This document shows positions 5,377 through 14,469 of a DNA stretch of 38,333 bases, piece by piece. The stretch's first letter is position 1. Each line of letters begins with the position of its first letter. The stretch covers positions 1 to 38,333 of the forward strand of contig NZ_BBKT01000052.1 in assembly GCF_000747665.1 (NCBI RefSeq), written 5' to 3'. Made by a program: the position numbers and the translations under genes. Under the pieces are notes generated by a model. It ran no database searches, was not told where the DNA came from, and was given only the letters and a program-made list of their open reading frames with translations. Source of the DNA: Thermoanaerobacterium saccharolyticum. Lineage in GTDB: Bacteria; Bacillota; Thermoanaerobacteria; Thermoanaerobacterales; Thermoanaerobacteraceae.

Positions 5377-6774
5377 ATGATTGAAACTGTAAAGTTAAAA
5401 GAAGAATGTGGAGTATTTGGAGCATTTAGCTTAAATAGCCCAATACATCACCATATATACTATGGACTTCAAGCACTGCAACATCGCGGTCAGGAAAGTG
5501 CAGGAATTGCTGTGCTAAAAGGTTCATATGTAAACTGCATAAAAGGCATGGGGCTTTTATTAGAAGTGTTTTCTAAGGAAAACATAGATGACCTTGAAGG
5601 AAATGTGGGGATAGGTCATGTAAGATATTCGACTACTGGAAACAGCGATGCCTGCAATGCACAGCCATTCGTTGCGAATTTTAGCAGTGGATATATGGCT
5701 TTGGCGCATAATGGCAATTTAATAAATGCTTTAGAGCTTAGAAAAGAGTTGGAAGATGAAGGCAGGATTCTTCAGACCACATCTGACAGCGAGATAATAC
5801 TTCATTTGATAGCTAAGTATTATCGCAACGGACTGGTGGAATCTCTCGTAAAGACGATAGAAAAGATTAAAGGCTCGTACGCATTGGTCATATTGATGGA
5901 AGACAAGCTAATAGGAATAAGAGATAAAAATGGCATCAGACCACTTTGCATAGGCGTAAAGGATGGAAATTACTATCTATCATCTGAATCATGTGCATTA
6001 GACGTGATTGGTGCGGAGCTTATTAGAGATGTAGAGCCTGGAGAGATAGTTATAATAGATAAAAATGGATTAAATTCTGTGAAAGTCGACATTTTTGAAA
6101 AAAAGATGCCATGTGTTTTTGAGTATATATACTTTTCGAGGCCTGACAGCGTATTAGAAGGAGTTAGCGTTTATAAGGCAAGGTATGAAATGGGAAAGAG
6201 ATTAGCCATTGAAAGCAATGTAGACGCTGATTTGGTGGTACCTGTCCCTGATTCTGGAGTACCGGCTTCACGAGGATACTCTTTTCAATCAGGCATTCCA
6301 ATAGGAGAAGGCCTTATAAAAAATAAGTATATAGGGCGAACTTTTATCTGTCCGAAACAGAAAGACAGAGAAATCGGTGTGCGAGTCAAATTAAATGTCT
6401 TAAAAGAGCTGGTAAAGGATAAAAGAATCGTATTGATTGACGATTCTATTGTACGAGGCACTACTATGAAAAGGCTTGTGTCGCTTTTGAAAAAAGGCGG
6501 TGCAAAAGAAGTACACGTAAGGATAAGTTCTCCTCCTGTCAAGTATTCCTGCTATTTTGGAATAGATACTCCTACTAAGAAAGAGCTGGTAGGTTCATAC
6601 ATGGAAGTGAAGGATATCCGGGATTACATTGGAGCAGACAGCTTAAGTTTTTTAAGCTTAGAAGGTTTAAAGGAAAGTGTGGGCTTAGAAAGCATCTGTG
6701 CAGCATGTTTTGATGGAAAGTATCCTATGGAAGTCCCAAAAGAAGGCAGCAAATACCTTTTTGAAAAAAAGTAA
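5377..6774 (+). CDS. purF: Amidophosphoribosyltransferase (FeS type)
   Basis: A 465-aa enzyme of the first committed step, making phosphoribosylamine from PRPP and glutamine. The precursor has a 10-residue propeptide (MIETVKLKEE) before Cys11, which becomes the N-terminal nucleophile of the glutaminase domain (CGVFGAF, LQALQHRGQESAGI). The PRPP loop VLIDDSIVRGTT lies near residue 352. Cysteines in MPCVFEY, KYSCYFG and SICAACF match the four ligands of the [4Fe-4S] cluster in the Bacillus-type enzyme. PRPP, its substrate, is also the proposed ligand of the operon's second riboswitch. The gap to purC is nine bases. Confidence 0.97.
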   Translation: MIETVKLKEECGVFGAFSLNSPIHHHIYYGLQALQHRGQESAGIAVLKGSYVNCIKGMGLLLEVFSKENIDDLEGNVGIGHVRYSTTGNSDACNAQPFVANFSSGYMALAHNGNLINALELRKELEDEGRILQTTSDSEIILHLIAKYYRNGLVESLVKTIEKIKGSYALVILMEDKLIGIRDKNGIRPLCIGVKDGNYYLSSESCALDVIGAELIRDVEPGEIVIIDKNGLNSVKVDIFEKKMPCVFEYIYFSRPDSVLEGVSVYKARYEMGKRLAIESNVDADLVVPVPDSGVPASRGYSFQSGIPIGEGLIKNKYIGRTFICPKQKDREIGVRVKLNVLKELVKDKRIVLIDDSIVRGTTMKRLVSLLKKGGAKEVHVRISSPPVKYSCYFGIDTPTKKELVGSYMEVKDIRDYIGADSLSFLSLEGLKESVGLESICAACFDGKYPMEVPKEGSKYLFEKK

Positions 6775-6790
6775 ATTTAAGGAGGATGCC

Positions 6791-7801
6791 ATGGACTACA
6801 AAGATGCTGGTGTAAATATAGATGAGGGAAATAGATTTGTAGAAATGATAAAGCCTATTGCGAAAGCCACTATAAAAGGCGGTGTTTTAAATGGAATAGG
6901 CGGTTTTGGAGCTCTGTACCAACTGACAGATTATAAGAATCCTGTTTTGGTTTCAGGCACAGATGGGGTTGGGACGAAACTAAAGATTGCTTTTATGATG
7001 AAAAAGTACGATACTATAGGTGTAGACTTAGTTGCCATGTGTGTTAATGATATAATCGTCAGTGGCGCAAAACCTTTATTTTTTCTTGATTACTTTGCTA
7101 CTGGGAAGTTGCAAAGCGATGTAGGCATTGAAGTTATAAAAGGCATTGCAGCAGGATGCAGTGAAGCGGAATGTGCATTGATAGGAGGAGAGACGGCAGA
7201 GCTTCCAGGCATGTACAATGAAGGCGAATTTGACCTTGCTGGTTTTGCAGTAGGCGCTGTTGAAAAAGACGAGATAATCGACGGCAGAAATATTGAAGTC
7301 GGTGATGTAATAATAGGACTTGCATCATCAGGGATACACTCCAATGGATATTCATTGGTGAGAAAAGTCTTGTTCGATGTAGGCAAAATGAGCACTGATG
7401 ATTATATAGAAGAATACGGACTGTCGTTAGGGGAAGTCATCTTAAAACCTACAAGAATATATGTGAAAGCTTTTAAATCCTTAAAAGGCATAAACATTAA
7501 AGGGATGGCCCACATAACAGGCGGGGGATTTGTAGACAATATACCGAGGACGTTAAAAGATGGCGTATCTGCTAAGATAGACAAAAAATCGTGGGATGTT
7601 CCGCACATATTTAGCTTGATAAAAGACATTGGAAACATTGACGACATGGAAATGTACAGGACGTTTAACATGGGAATCGGGATGATCATTATTGTTCCAA
7701 ATCATGAATGTGACGATGCAGTAAGCCGGTTAAAAGCTGCGGGTGAGAAACCATTTATAATAGGAGAAATTGTAGATGGTGAAAAAGAGGTATTGCTATG
7801 A
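6791..7801 (+). CDS. purM: AIR synthetase (FGAM cyclo-ligase)
   Basis: A 336-aa ATP-dependent ring-closing enzyme making AIR from FGAM. Family landmarks: YKDAGVNIDEGNRFV at the start, LVSGTDGVGTKLKIA near residue 55, VDLVAMCVNDI, FFLDYFATG, GGETAELPGMY near 140, GLASSGIHSNGYSLVR near 180 and HITGGGFVDNIPR. The start is set at 6791 by AAGGAGG; an earlier in-frame ATG lies within purF. The stop overlaps the purN start as ATGA, indicating coupled translation. Length is typical and the gene looks intact. Confidence 0.97.
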   Translation: MDYKDAGVNIDEGNRFVEMIKPIAKATIKGGVLNGIGGFGALYQLTDYKNPVLVSGTDGVGTKLKIAFMMKKYDTIGVDLVAMCVNDIIVSGAKPLFFLDYFATGKLQSDVGIEVIKGIAAGCSEAECALIGGETAELPGMYNEGEFDLAGFAVGAVEKDEIIDGRNIEVGDVIIGLASSGIHSNGYSLVRKVLFDVGKMSTDDYIEEYGLSLGEVILKPTRIYVKAFKSLKGINIKGMAHITGGGFVDNIPRTLKDGVSAKIDKKSWDVPHIFSLIKDIGNIDDMEMYRTFNMGIGMIIIVPNHECDDAVSRLKAAGEKPFIIGEIVDGEKEVLL

Positions 7802-8406
7802 GATTATTGGTTATGGCGTCAGGAAATGGCACTGACTTTCAGTCTATCATAGATGGCATTAAAAGCGGATATATCAACGCTGAAATTGTGGCTCTTATTA
7901 GCGATAAAGAAGGAGCGTACGCTTTAAAAAGGGCTGAAATGAACAATATACCTGCTTATTGTATCCCTAAAAAGAAGTTAAAAGACAAGTTTTATAATGA
8001 GCTTGCCAATGTTATCAATGAGATAAATCCAGATGGAATAATCTTGGCAGGTTTCATAACGATATTGAACGAAGAGATCGTAAATAAGTATCATAATAGG
8101 ATAATAAACATACATCCGTCTTTAATACCATCGTTTTGTGGCAAAGGGTACTACGGCATAAATGTCCACAAGGCTGTCGTTGATTATGGTGTAAAATACA
8201 CTGGCTGCACAGTTCATTTTGTTGACTCAGGTGCAGATACGGGGCCTATCATAATGCAAGATGTGGTAAAGGTTGAAGATGACGATACACCTGAAACGGT
8301 AGCATCTAAAGTCTTGAAGCTGGAGCACAGATTGCTGCCTTATGCTGTAAAGCTGTTTACTGAAGGAAGGCTTAAAGTTGAAGGAAGAAAGGTTTATATA
8401 AAATAG
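7798..8406 (+). CDS. purN: Phosphoribosylglycinamide formyltransferase
   Basis: A 202-aa folate-dependent GAR transformylase. Conserved sites: [16 protein letters not shown] at the N-terminus (phosphate-binding loop), [10 protein letters not shown] with Asn104, His106 and Ser108, and [11 protein letters not shown] with Asp147, corresponding to the catalytic Asn, His and Asp of the family. Where many homologues have 'PGL' in the loop after NIHPS, this one has [18 protein letters not shown], a variant also seen among clostridia as far as I recall. It overlaps purM by four bases. It uses 10-formyl-THF, not formate as PurT does. Confidence 0.95.
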   Translation: MRLLVMASGNGTDFQSIIDGIKSGYINAEIVALISDKEGAYALKRAEMNNIPAYCIPKKKLKDKFYNELANVINEINPDGIILAGFITILNEEIVNKYHNRIINIHPSLIPSFCGKGYYGINVHKAVVDYGVKYTGCTVHFVDSGADTGPIIMQDVVKVEDDDTPETVASKVLKLEHRLLPYAVKLFTEGRLKVEGRKVYIK

Positions 8407-8417
8407 GAGGTATGATG

Positions 8418-9944
8418 ATGTCAAAGAGAGCATTGATAAGCGTGTCTAAAAAGGATGGAATTGTGGACTTTGCAAAGAAGTTAGATGAGATGGGATATGA
8501 GATATTATCGACTGGCGGCACGTACAGGCTATTAAAGGATATGGGCATAAACGCCGTAAAAGTCTCAGATGTTACAGGTTTTCCTGAGATCTTAGATGGC
8601 AGAGTCAAAACACTGCATCCTAAGATACACGGAGGACTTTTAGCCATAAGAGACGATGAAAACCATAGAAGGCAGTTGGAGGAAAATGGTATAAAGCCTA
8701 TCGACATAGTAGCAGTAAATTTGTATCCTTTTAAAGAGACGATATTAAAAGACGATGTGACGCTGGAAGATGCAATAGAGAATATAGACATCGGCGGACC
8801 TTCCATGATTAGAGCTGCGGCTAAAAACTACAGATACGTGACAGTCTTAGTTGATCCTGACGACTACGATAAAGTCGTTGAGGAGATAAAGGAATACGGC
8901 AACACGAAGGAAGAAACCAGATTTTACCTTGCGATGAAAGCATTTGGACACACCGCCTCATACGATTCACTTATATACAATTACCTTTTAGATAAAAATG
9001 GCGTAGAGTTTCCTGATACAATAACCTTTTCTTTTGAGAAATCGCAGGACATGAGATATGGCGAGAATCCACATCAAAAAGCTGCATTTTACAAAAACTC
9101 ATTGAAATCTTTTGGAATATCTGAATGCGTAAAGCTGCATGGGAAAGAGCTTTCTTTCAACAATATAAACGACGCAAATGCTGCGATTGAACTACTTAAA
9201 GAGTTTGATGAACCTGCCGCAGTGGCAGTAAAGCATACAAATCCATGTGGCGTTGCAGTTGCAGACAATATATACGATGCCTTCAAGAAAGCTTACGAAT
9301 GCGATCCAGTTTCAATATTTGGCGGCATTGTGGCGTTTAACCGCAAATTAGATGCAAATACGGCTTTAGAGCTTTCGAAGATATTTTTAGAGATAATAAT
9401 AGCTCCTGACTTTGAGGAAGAAGCGTTGGCGATTCTTGAAAAAAAGAAAAATGTTAGAATTCTCAAACTTTCAGATGGATATGTAAAAGAGTATGATTTG
9501 AAGAAGGTTGAAGGTGGAATATTAGTTCAGGAAAAAGATGAAGTTGACTTGTACGATGATAAACTGATTGTCGTCACAAAAAATGCTCCAAGTGAAAGGG
9601 AACTTAAGGATTTAAGGTTTGCTTGGAAAGTCGTGAAGCATGTGAAATCAAATGCCATCGTTTTGGCTAAAGACGGCATGACTGTTGGAATTGGAGCAGG
9701 GCAGGTGAACCGCATTTGGCCTACAGAGCAGTCCATAAGACAAGCAGGTGAAAAAGCAAAGGGAAGTGTGTTGGCTTCAGATGCGTTTTTCCCATTTCCT
9801 GATGTTGTGGAAGAAGCATCAAAAGCAGGCATTACATCAATTATCCAGCCAGGTGGGTCTATAAATGATGATGCATCCATTGATGCGGCAGATAAAGCTG
9901 GGATTTCAATGATATTCACAGGTATAAGGCATTTTAAACATTAA
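8418..9944 (+). CDS. purH: Bifunctional AICAR transformylase / IMP cyclohydrolase
   Basis: A 508-aa enzyme doing the last two steps to IMP. The N-terminal MGS-like cyclohydrolase domain runs to about residue 190 ([44 protein letters not shown]). The C-terminal transformylase domain has [28 protein letters not shown] (catalytic Lys-His pair), [11 protein letters not shown] and GAGQVNRI. Three ATGs stand in a row. The third (8418) is seven bases after AGGAGG, while the first is only one base away, so the third is chosen. No frame problems despite A7 runs. Confidence 0.96.
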   Translation: MSKRALISVSKKDGIVDFAKKLDEMGYEILSTGGTYRLLKDMGINAVKVSDVTGFPEILDGRVKTLHPKIHGGLLAIRDDENHRRQLEENGIKPIDIVAVNLYPFKETILKDDVTLEDAIENIDIGGPSMIRAAAKNYRYVTVLVDPDDYDKVVEEIKEYGNTKEETRFYLAMKAFGHTASYDSLIYNYLLDKNGVEFPDTITFSFEKSQDMRYGENPHQKAAFYKNSLKSFGISECVKLHGKELSFNNINDANAAIELLKEFDEPAAVAVKHTNPCGVAVADNIYDAFKKAYECDPVSIFGGIVAFNRKLDANTALELSKIFLEIIIAPDFEEEALAILEKKKNVRILKLSDGYVKEYDLKKVEGGILVQEKDEVDLYDDKLIVVTKNAPSERELKDLRFAWKVVKHVKSNAIVLAKDGMTVGIGAGQVNRIWPTEQSIRQAGEKAKGSVLASDAFFPFPDVVEEASKAGITSIIQPGGSINDDASIDAADKAGISMIFTGIRHFKH

Positions 9945-9975
9945 ATGGATGCCTCGATTGTTTGGAGGAGAGAGT

Positions 9976-11226
9976 ATGAATGTTCTTGTTATAGGTGGCG
10001 GTGGCAGAGAGCATGCCATAGTTAAAAAGATCAGGGAAAGCGAAAAGGTAGATAGAATATATTGTGCCCCCGGAAATGGTGGTATTTCTGATATAGCAGA
10101 ATGCGTCGATATAAATGTATCTGATGTGGAGAAGCTTAAGAAATTTGCTATTGATAGCAATGTAGACTTGACGATCGTGGGTCCTGAAGTTCCTCTAATG
10201 AAAGGCATAGTTGATGAATTTGAAAGTAGCAGACTTAGGATTTTTGGACCGAGAAGAGATGCCGCTGCTATAGAAGGCAGCAAATACTTTGCAAAACTGC
10301 TGCTTCATAAGTACAACATTCCTACTGCCAGATTTAAGGCTTTTGACAGATATGATGCGGCATTAAACTTTTTAAAGGATGTATGGTATCCTGTTGTCAT
10401 AAAGGCTGACGGATTAGCGCAAGGCAAAGGAGTATTTTTAGTATACAGCTATAAAGAGGCAAAAGAAGCTTTAGATGTACTTATGAAGGAAAAACGGTTT
10501 GGAACATCTGGCGACACAGTGATAATAGAAGAGATGCTTTTCGGAAAAGAAGTTTCTGTGTTGGCATTTACTGATGGAAATACGATAGTTCCGATGGTAT
10601 CTGCCATGGACTATAAGAGAATCTACGATGGGGATAAAGGGCCAAATACAGGAGGTATGGGCAACATAGCTCCAAATCCTTATTTTGATGATAAATTGCT
10701 TAGTGTTGTAGTGGAAACCATATTAAAACCAGTCATAGCTTCTCTGAAAAAAGAAGGGATAGTATACAAAGGAGTCCTTTATGCTGGGCTAATACTTACA
10801 GAAGATGGACCGAAAGTTTTAGAATTCAATGCAAGGTTTGGAGATCCTGAGACACAGGTTGTCCTTCCGCTTTTAAAGACAGATCTTATTGACATAGTAG
10901 AAGCTATAATCGATGAAAGTCTTAGTGATATGAAAATAGAATGGGAGGATAAAAAAGCTGTCTGCGTAGTGGCGGCGTCAGAAGGTTACCCTGGTGAGTT
11001 TGATACAGGGCATGATATAGCAGGTGTTGAAAATACAGATGGCGTTTTTGTCTACCATGCAGGAACTGTAAAAAGAGATGGCAAGTACAAAACGTCTGGT
11101 GGGAGAGTCTTGGAAGTCACAGCATTGGGAAATACTTACGAAGAAGCCAGAGAAAAAGCGTATGATGAGCTTAAGAAGATACATTTTGAAGGAATGTATT
11201 TTAGAAGCGATATAGGCATCATTTGA
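9976..11226 (+). CDS. purD: Phosphoribosylamine-glycine ligase
   Basis: A 416-aa GAR synthetase of the ATP-grasp superfamily, joining phosphoribosylamine and glycine. It has the N-terminal VLVIGGGGREHAIV, VGPEVPLMKGIVD, PVVIKADGLAQGKGVFLV (ATP-grasp lysines), EEMLFGKEVSVLAFTDG, GPNTGGMGNIAP and EFNARFGDPETQVVLP (metal-binding Glu/Asn near residue 285). The start at 9976 follows GGAGGAGAG; an upstream in-frame ATG at 9949 lacks a ribosome-binding site. It closes the purine operon and is followed by a clear terminator. purL/purQ/purS, purK and purB must lie elsewhere. Confidence 0.96.
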   Translation: MNVLVIGGGGREHAIVKKIRESEKVDRIYCAPGNGGISDIAECVDINVSDVEKLKKFAIDSNVDLTIVGPEVPLMKGIVDEFESSRLRIFGPRRDAAAIEGSKYFAKLLLHKYNIPTARFKAFDRYDAALNFLKDVWYPVVIKADGLAQGKGVFLVYSYKEAKEALDVLMKEKRFGTSGDTVIIEEMLFGKEVSVLAFTDGNTIVPMVSAMDYKRIYDGDKGPNTGGMGNIAPNPYFDDKLLSVVVETILKPVIASLKKEGIVYKGVLYAGLILTEDGPKVLEFNARFGDPETQVVLPLLKTDLIDIVEAIIDESLSDMKIEWEDKKAVCVVAASEGYPGEFDTGHDIAGVENTDGVFVYHAGTVKRDGKYKTSGGRVLEVTALGNTYEEAREKAYDELKKIHFEGMYFRSDIGII

Positions 11227-11231
11227 AAGTG

Positions 11232-11262
11232 AACCCGTATGGTTTTTCCATGCGGGTTTTTT
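11232..11262 (+). terminator. Terminator of the purine operon
   Basis: An 11-position stem AACCCGTATGG/CCATGCGGGTT (11232-11242, 11248-11258; one A-C mismatch) with a TTTTT loop and a following T-run. Confidence 0.9.
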
Positions 11263-11334
11263 GCATCTTTGTTATCAATCCACACTTTTTGTGATATTAT
11301 ATAATAGAATATCAACAAAATAGGATGTGGTGAA

Positions 11335-12126
11335 ATGGATAGAAGGCCGATAGGAGTGTTTGACTCAGGTGTAGGCGGACTTACAGTATTGAAGAAATTA
11401 AAGGAACTATTGCCAAATGAGGATTACATATATTTTGGTGATACAAAAAGAGTGCCGTACGGTGATAAGCCTAAAGGTGAAATAGAAATGTATGCAAAGC
11501 AGATAATCAATTTTATGAATGAGAAAAGCACCAAGATAATAGTTATTGCTTGCAATACTACGTGCGCTTCAATCGATAAAAATGAATATAATGAGATTCT
11601 TTTTAGTGTTTTGGAAGCTGGAGCCGAAAGCGCTGCTGGCCTTACAAGGAACAATAAAGTTGGTATCATAGCTACTACAAGGACAGTAGAAAGCGGTAGC
11701 TATGCTAAAACAATAAAACTTAAAAATAAAGATGCAGATATTTTTCAAAAAGCTTGTCCAGGATTTGTTCCATTGGTAGAAAAAGGGCTATCAGAAAGTG
11801 ACGAATCGTTTAAATTGGCTGAAGAATATTTAAAAAATTTAAACGATGAAGGAATCGATACACTTGTCTTAGGGTGTACCCATTATCCGATACTTTTAAA
11901 TGCCATCAAAAATGCTGTAAGAGAAGATGTGCTAATAGTTGATCCGGCTATTAGATTATCTTATGATGTGATGAATTATTTGAAAGAAAATGATATGCTT
12001 AATTTAACTGGTGGTGAAACTCATTATTTTGTAAGCGGCGATGCGAAAAAATTTGCAGATGTTGCTAAACTAATACTAAATGAAGACATTGAGAACATAA
12101 GCTACGTTGACATAGAGAAATATTAA
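11335..12126 (+). CDS. murI: Glutamate racemase
   Basis: A 263-aa cofactor-independent racemase supplying D-glutamate for peptidoglycan. GVFDSGVGGLTVLK carries Asp10, IVIACNTTCAS carries catalytic Cys73, and LVLGCTHYPILL carries the second catalytic Cys181 with the neighbouring His183. Length is standard. A weak ribosome-binding site (GGATGTGGTG) precedes the ATG; a TATAAT-like -10 is visible around 11299, but a good -35 is not. The M20 amidohydrolase starts 22 bases downstream, so the two are probably co-transcribed. Confidence 0.96.
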   Translation: MDRRPIGVFDSGVGGLTVLKKLKELLPNEDYIYFGDTKRVPYGDKPKGEIEMYAKQIINFMNEKSTKIIVIACNTTCASIDKNEYNEILFSVLEAGAESAAGLTRNNKVGIIATTRTVESGSYAKTIKLKNKDADIFQKACPGFVPLVEKGLSESDESFKLAEEYLKNLNDEGIDTLVLGCTHYPILLNAIKNAVREDVLIVDPAIRLSYDVMNYLKENDMLNLTGGETHYFVSGDAKKFADVAKLILNEDIENISYVDIEKY

Positions 12127-12148
12127 AAATGATAAAGAGGGGAGAAAC

Positions 12149-13384
12149 ATGAATGAGATTTTAAAAGAAGCCATAAAGATTCAAGAGGAAATCGTAGAGA
12201 TAAGGAGAAAAATACACAGAGAGCCAGAGCTTGGATTTGAGGAGACAAAGACGTCTGAGCTTGTAAAGAGGTATCTTGGCAGCTTAGGAATCGAAACAAG
12301 GACAATTGCAAAGACCGGCGTTGTAGGGACGATTTATGGCAATGGGCAGAAAACTATAGCTATTAGAGCTGATATGGATGCACTTCCGATACAGGAAGAA
12401 AATGATTTGCCTTACGCTTCGGCTGTACCTGGCAAAATGCACGCTTGCGGACATGATGTGCATACGGCAATTGCTCTTGGAGCAGCGAAGCTTATATCTA
12501 AGATGAAAGATAAAATTGATGGCAATGTGAAATTTATCTTTCAACCTGCTGAGGAGACTACAGGAGGGGCTAAACCTATGCTTGATGCAGGTGCTTTTGA
12601 TGACCCAAAGGTAGATGCAATCATAGGATTACACGTAGATCCAGACCTCAATGTTGGACAAATTGGCTACGCATATGGAAAAGCTTACGCGTCATCGGAT
12701 ATGTTTGACATAAATGTAATAGGCAAAAGCAGCCATGGAGCGGAGCCACACAAATCTGTAGACCCTATAGTAATATCTGCAAATATAATCAACATAATTC
12801 AAGCAGTCGTAAGCAGAGAATCAAATCCATTAGAGCCTCTTGTCATAACTATCGGCAGCATTGAAGGCGGCTACGCCAGAAATGTCATTGCCAGCAAAGT
12901 GCGAATGTCTGGTATAATAAGGATGCTAAATGAGGAAAACCGCCACAAGATAGCCTCAAGAGTTGAAGACATAGCTAAAAATACTGCAGAAGCGATGGGA
13001 GGCAAAGCCGAATTTAATCGCGTGGAAGGATATCCGTGCCTTATAAACGATAGCAGTATGATAGACATAATGAAAAGAAGTGCTGCATCAATCGTAGGTG
13101 ATAGCAATGTAATAAGTGTACTGCCGACACTTGGCGTTGAAGATTTTGCATACTACTTGAAGAAAGTTCCCGGGTGCTTTTATAAATTAGGGTGTGGAAA
13201 TAAGGAGAAAGGAATAGATAAGCCTATCCACAACAACATGTTTGATGTAGATGAAAGTTGTATCCCATACGGAATGGCTGTACACGTATTGACTGCAATC
13301 AATTATTTAAAAAATGACTCAAAAGATATGATTAAGCAAAAGAGGATACTTAAAAATACGCTTAATTATAGTGATTCTCTATAG
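12149..13384 (+). CDS. M20-family N-acyl-amino-acid amidohydrolase
   Basis: A 411-aa M20D metallopeptidase or amidohydrolase (hippurate hydrolase / N-acyl-L-amino-acid amidohydrolase type). RRKIHREPELGFEE opens the protein, ADMDALPIQE follows, and HACGHDVHTA, QPAEE, GLHV and HNNMFDVDE give the expected Cys/His/Glu ligands for two metal ions. A dimerisation domain (about residues 185-300, with SSHGAEPH) interrupts the catalytic domain as usual. It removes an acyl group from an amino acid or dipeptide; the true substrate (for example N-acetyl-diaminopimelate or hippurate) cannot be fixed. The ribosome-binding site GAGGGGAG is strong. A basic 20-residue C-terminal tail extends past the family core. 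Confidence 0.85.
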   Translation: MNEILKEAIKIQEEIVEIRRKIHREPELGFEETKTSELVKRYLGSLGIETRTIAKTGVVGTIYGNGQKTIAIRADMDALPIQEENDLPYASAVPGKMHACGHDVHTAIALGAAKLISKMKDKIDGNVKFIFQPAEETTGGAKPMLDAGAFDDPKVDAIIGLHVDPDLNVGQIGYAYGKAYASSDMFDINVIGKSSHGAEPHKSVDPIVISANIINIIQAVVSRESNPLEPLVITIGSIEGGYARNVIASKVRMSGIIRMLNEENRHKIASRVEDIAKNTAEAMGGKAEFNRVEGYPCLINDSSMIDIMKRSAASIVGDSNVISVLPTLGVEDFAYYLKKVPGCFYKLGCGNKEKGIDKPIHNNMFDVDESCIPYGMAVHVLTAINYLKNDSKDMIKQKRILKNTLNYSDSL

Positions 13385-13411
13385 AATTAGTAATTTTATT
13401 AAAAAATTTTT

Positions 13412-13475
13412 ATAATGCATAAAAATAAATTGGAAATTCAAAATGCCTTTGATACATATTTATGCATAATTTTTT
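13412..13475 (+). terminator. AT-rich inverted repeat after the amidohydrolase
   Basis: Copies of TTTATGCAT-type sequence at 13412-13427 and 13457-13470 pair over about 12 bases with one bulge across a long loop, then TTTTTT follows. A weak intrinsic terminator is possible. The same ATGCATAA octamer recurs at 13594-13601 inside the -10 region of the next gene, so it may instead be a protein site. Confidence 0.35.
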
Positions 13476-13573
13476 GCCATATATAGCCATATCAATGTAT
13501 AATTTTGAGGATGGATTTATATATTTGCAAAAATACAGGAAATCTTGCAAAAATAATTTATATGAAGTAAATC

Positions 13574-13602
13574 TTGACAAAATTAGATTATTGATGCATA
13601 AT
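13574..13602 (+). promoter_or_regulatory. Promoter of the 59-aa membrane protein
   Basis: -35 TTGACA (13574-13579, perfect), a 17-bp spacer and -10 CATAAT (13597-13602). This is one of the best sigma-A promoters in the window, only about 27 nt before the start codon. Confidence 0.75.
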
Positions 13603-13628
13603 ATGTATTGAAGGGTGGGTGATGAAAG

Positions 13629-13808
13629 ATGTTATTTATAATAACATTGATGGCATTTATAATGATATTTGTACCCGCAACGATAGAGAAAGACAATACT
13701 GAGTACGAAGAATTTCTAAGAAGTGAGTTTGGCTACAAAGATACGTTTGATACAGCAATTAAGAATGAGGATTTCAGTGAATTAGCGTATAGTTACAAGT
13801 TAAGATAG
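13629..13808 (+). CDS. Uncharacterised 59-aa membrane-anchored protein
   Basis: Begins MLFIITLMAFIMIFVPATIE, one hydrophobic helix of about 17 residues, followed by a charged soluble tail (EKDNTEYEEFLRSEFGYKD, then NEDFSELAYSYKLR). It has its own near-consensus promoter, GGTGAT five bases before the ATG and its own terminator, so it looks like a genuine one-gene unit rather than chance reading. There is no Cys for a lipobox, and the helix could be either a signal peptide or an anchor. I do not recognise the family. A second, shorter frame from ATG 13622 (25 codons) is less convincing. Confidence 0.6.
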   Translation: MLFIITLMAFIMIFVPATIEKDNTEYEEFLRSEFGYKDTFDTAIKNEDFSELAYSYKLR

Positions 13809-13840
13809 ATGAAAGATTCCTCCCATTTAAAACACTACCT

Positions 13841-13867
13841 CCGGCTATGCCGGATATTTTTATTTTT
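13841..13867 (+). terminator. Terminator after the 59-aa gene
   Basis: CCGGC/GCCGG stem (13841-13845, 13849-13853) with a TAT loop, followed by ATATTTTTATTTTTT. Confidence 0.75.
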
Positions 13868-13891
13868 TGCCCTAAACCCATCGGCTTAATG

Positions 13892-13920
13892 TTGGTAAAT
13901 GTGAAGAAAAATGATAAAAT
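13892..13920 (+). promoter_or_regulatory. luxS promoter
   Basis: -35 TTGGTA (13892-13897), a 17-bp spacer and -10 TAAAAT (13915-13920), followed by TATAAT two bases later. It lies about 30 nt before the luxS start. Confidence 0.6.
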
Positions 13921-13951
13921 ATAATGTATCAACAATCGACGAGGTGATATT

Positions 13952-14392
13952 ATGGAGATAAAAGTTGAAAGCTTTAAATTAGATCATAGAACGGTAAAAG
14001 CACCGTACGTGAGAAAATCAGGCACTTTGGTTGGACCTAACGGTGATGTTGTAACTAAATACGACATAAGGCTGACACAGCCAAATGTAGATGCAATACC
14101 TACAGGTGGCATTCATACATTAGAGCATTTATTTGCTACTTACTTTAGAGATTATTTCGACGACATAATAGATATTTCACCTATGGGGTGCAGGACTGGA
14201 TTTTACCTTACAAAGTTTGGAGACACTTCAATTGACGAGATAAAAGATGCCTTGAAAAAAGTCTTGGAAAGGGTCTTGACTACAAAAGAAGAAGATGTGC
14301 CTGCTACAAATGAGATTCAGTGCGGAAATTATAGAGACCATTCTCTTTTTACCGCGAAAGAGTATGCGAAGGCTGTTTTGGAAAAACTTTGA
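13952..14392 (+). CDS. luxS: S-ribosylhomocysteine lyase
   Basis: A 146-aa LuxS that splits S-ribosylhomocysteine into homocysteine and DPD, the precursor of AI-2, in the activated methyl cycle. The metal site is complete: HTLEH (His55, Glu58, His59) and Cys124 in QCGNYRDHS; Cys80 in MGCRTGFYL is the catalytic thiol. It is preceded by CGAGGTGAT. It stands alone behind its own promoter, without pfs or cysK/metB partners, but metNIQ lies 2 kb away on the other strand. Whether it serves signalling or only recycling cannot be told. Confidence 0.97.
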   Translation: MEIKVESFKLDHRTVKAPYVRKSGTLVGPNGDVVTKYDIRLTQPNVDAIPTGGIHTLEHLFATYFRDYFDDIIDISPMGCRTGFYLTKFGDTSIDEIKDALKKVLERVLTTKEEDVPATNEIQCGNYRDHSLFTAKEYAKAVLEKL

Positions 14393-14411
14393 TGAGTAAT
14401 ATGTATTAAAA

Positions 14412-14469
14412 ACCGCGAATAAACTATTGTGAGGTGTCATGTATGCGCAATAGATCTTTTGTTCGCGGT
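14412..14469 (+). promoter_or_regulatory. Two-stem hairpin presenting the spoVB ribosome-binding site and start in its loop
   Basis: Outer stem ACCGCGAA/TTCGCGGT (14412-14419, 14462-14469) and inner stem CTATTGTG/CGCAATAG (14424-14431, 14446-14453, one T-G pair). The 14-nt loop 14432-14445 holds AGGTG and the ATG. The outer stem is followed by GCTTTTATTTT, so the structure might also work as the luxS terminator running into the next gene. Confidence 0.55.
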
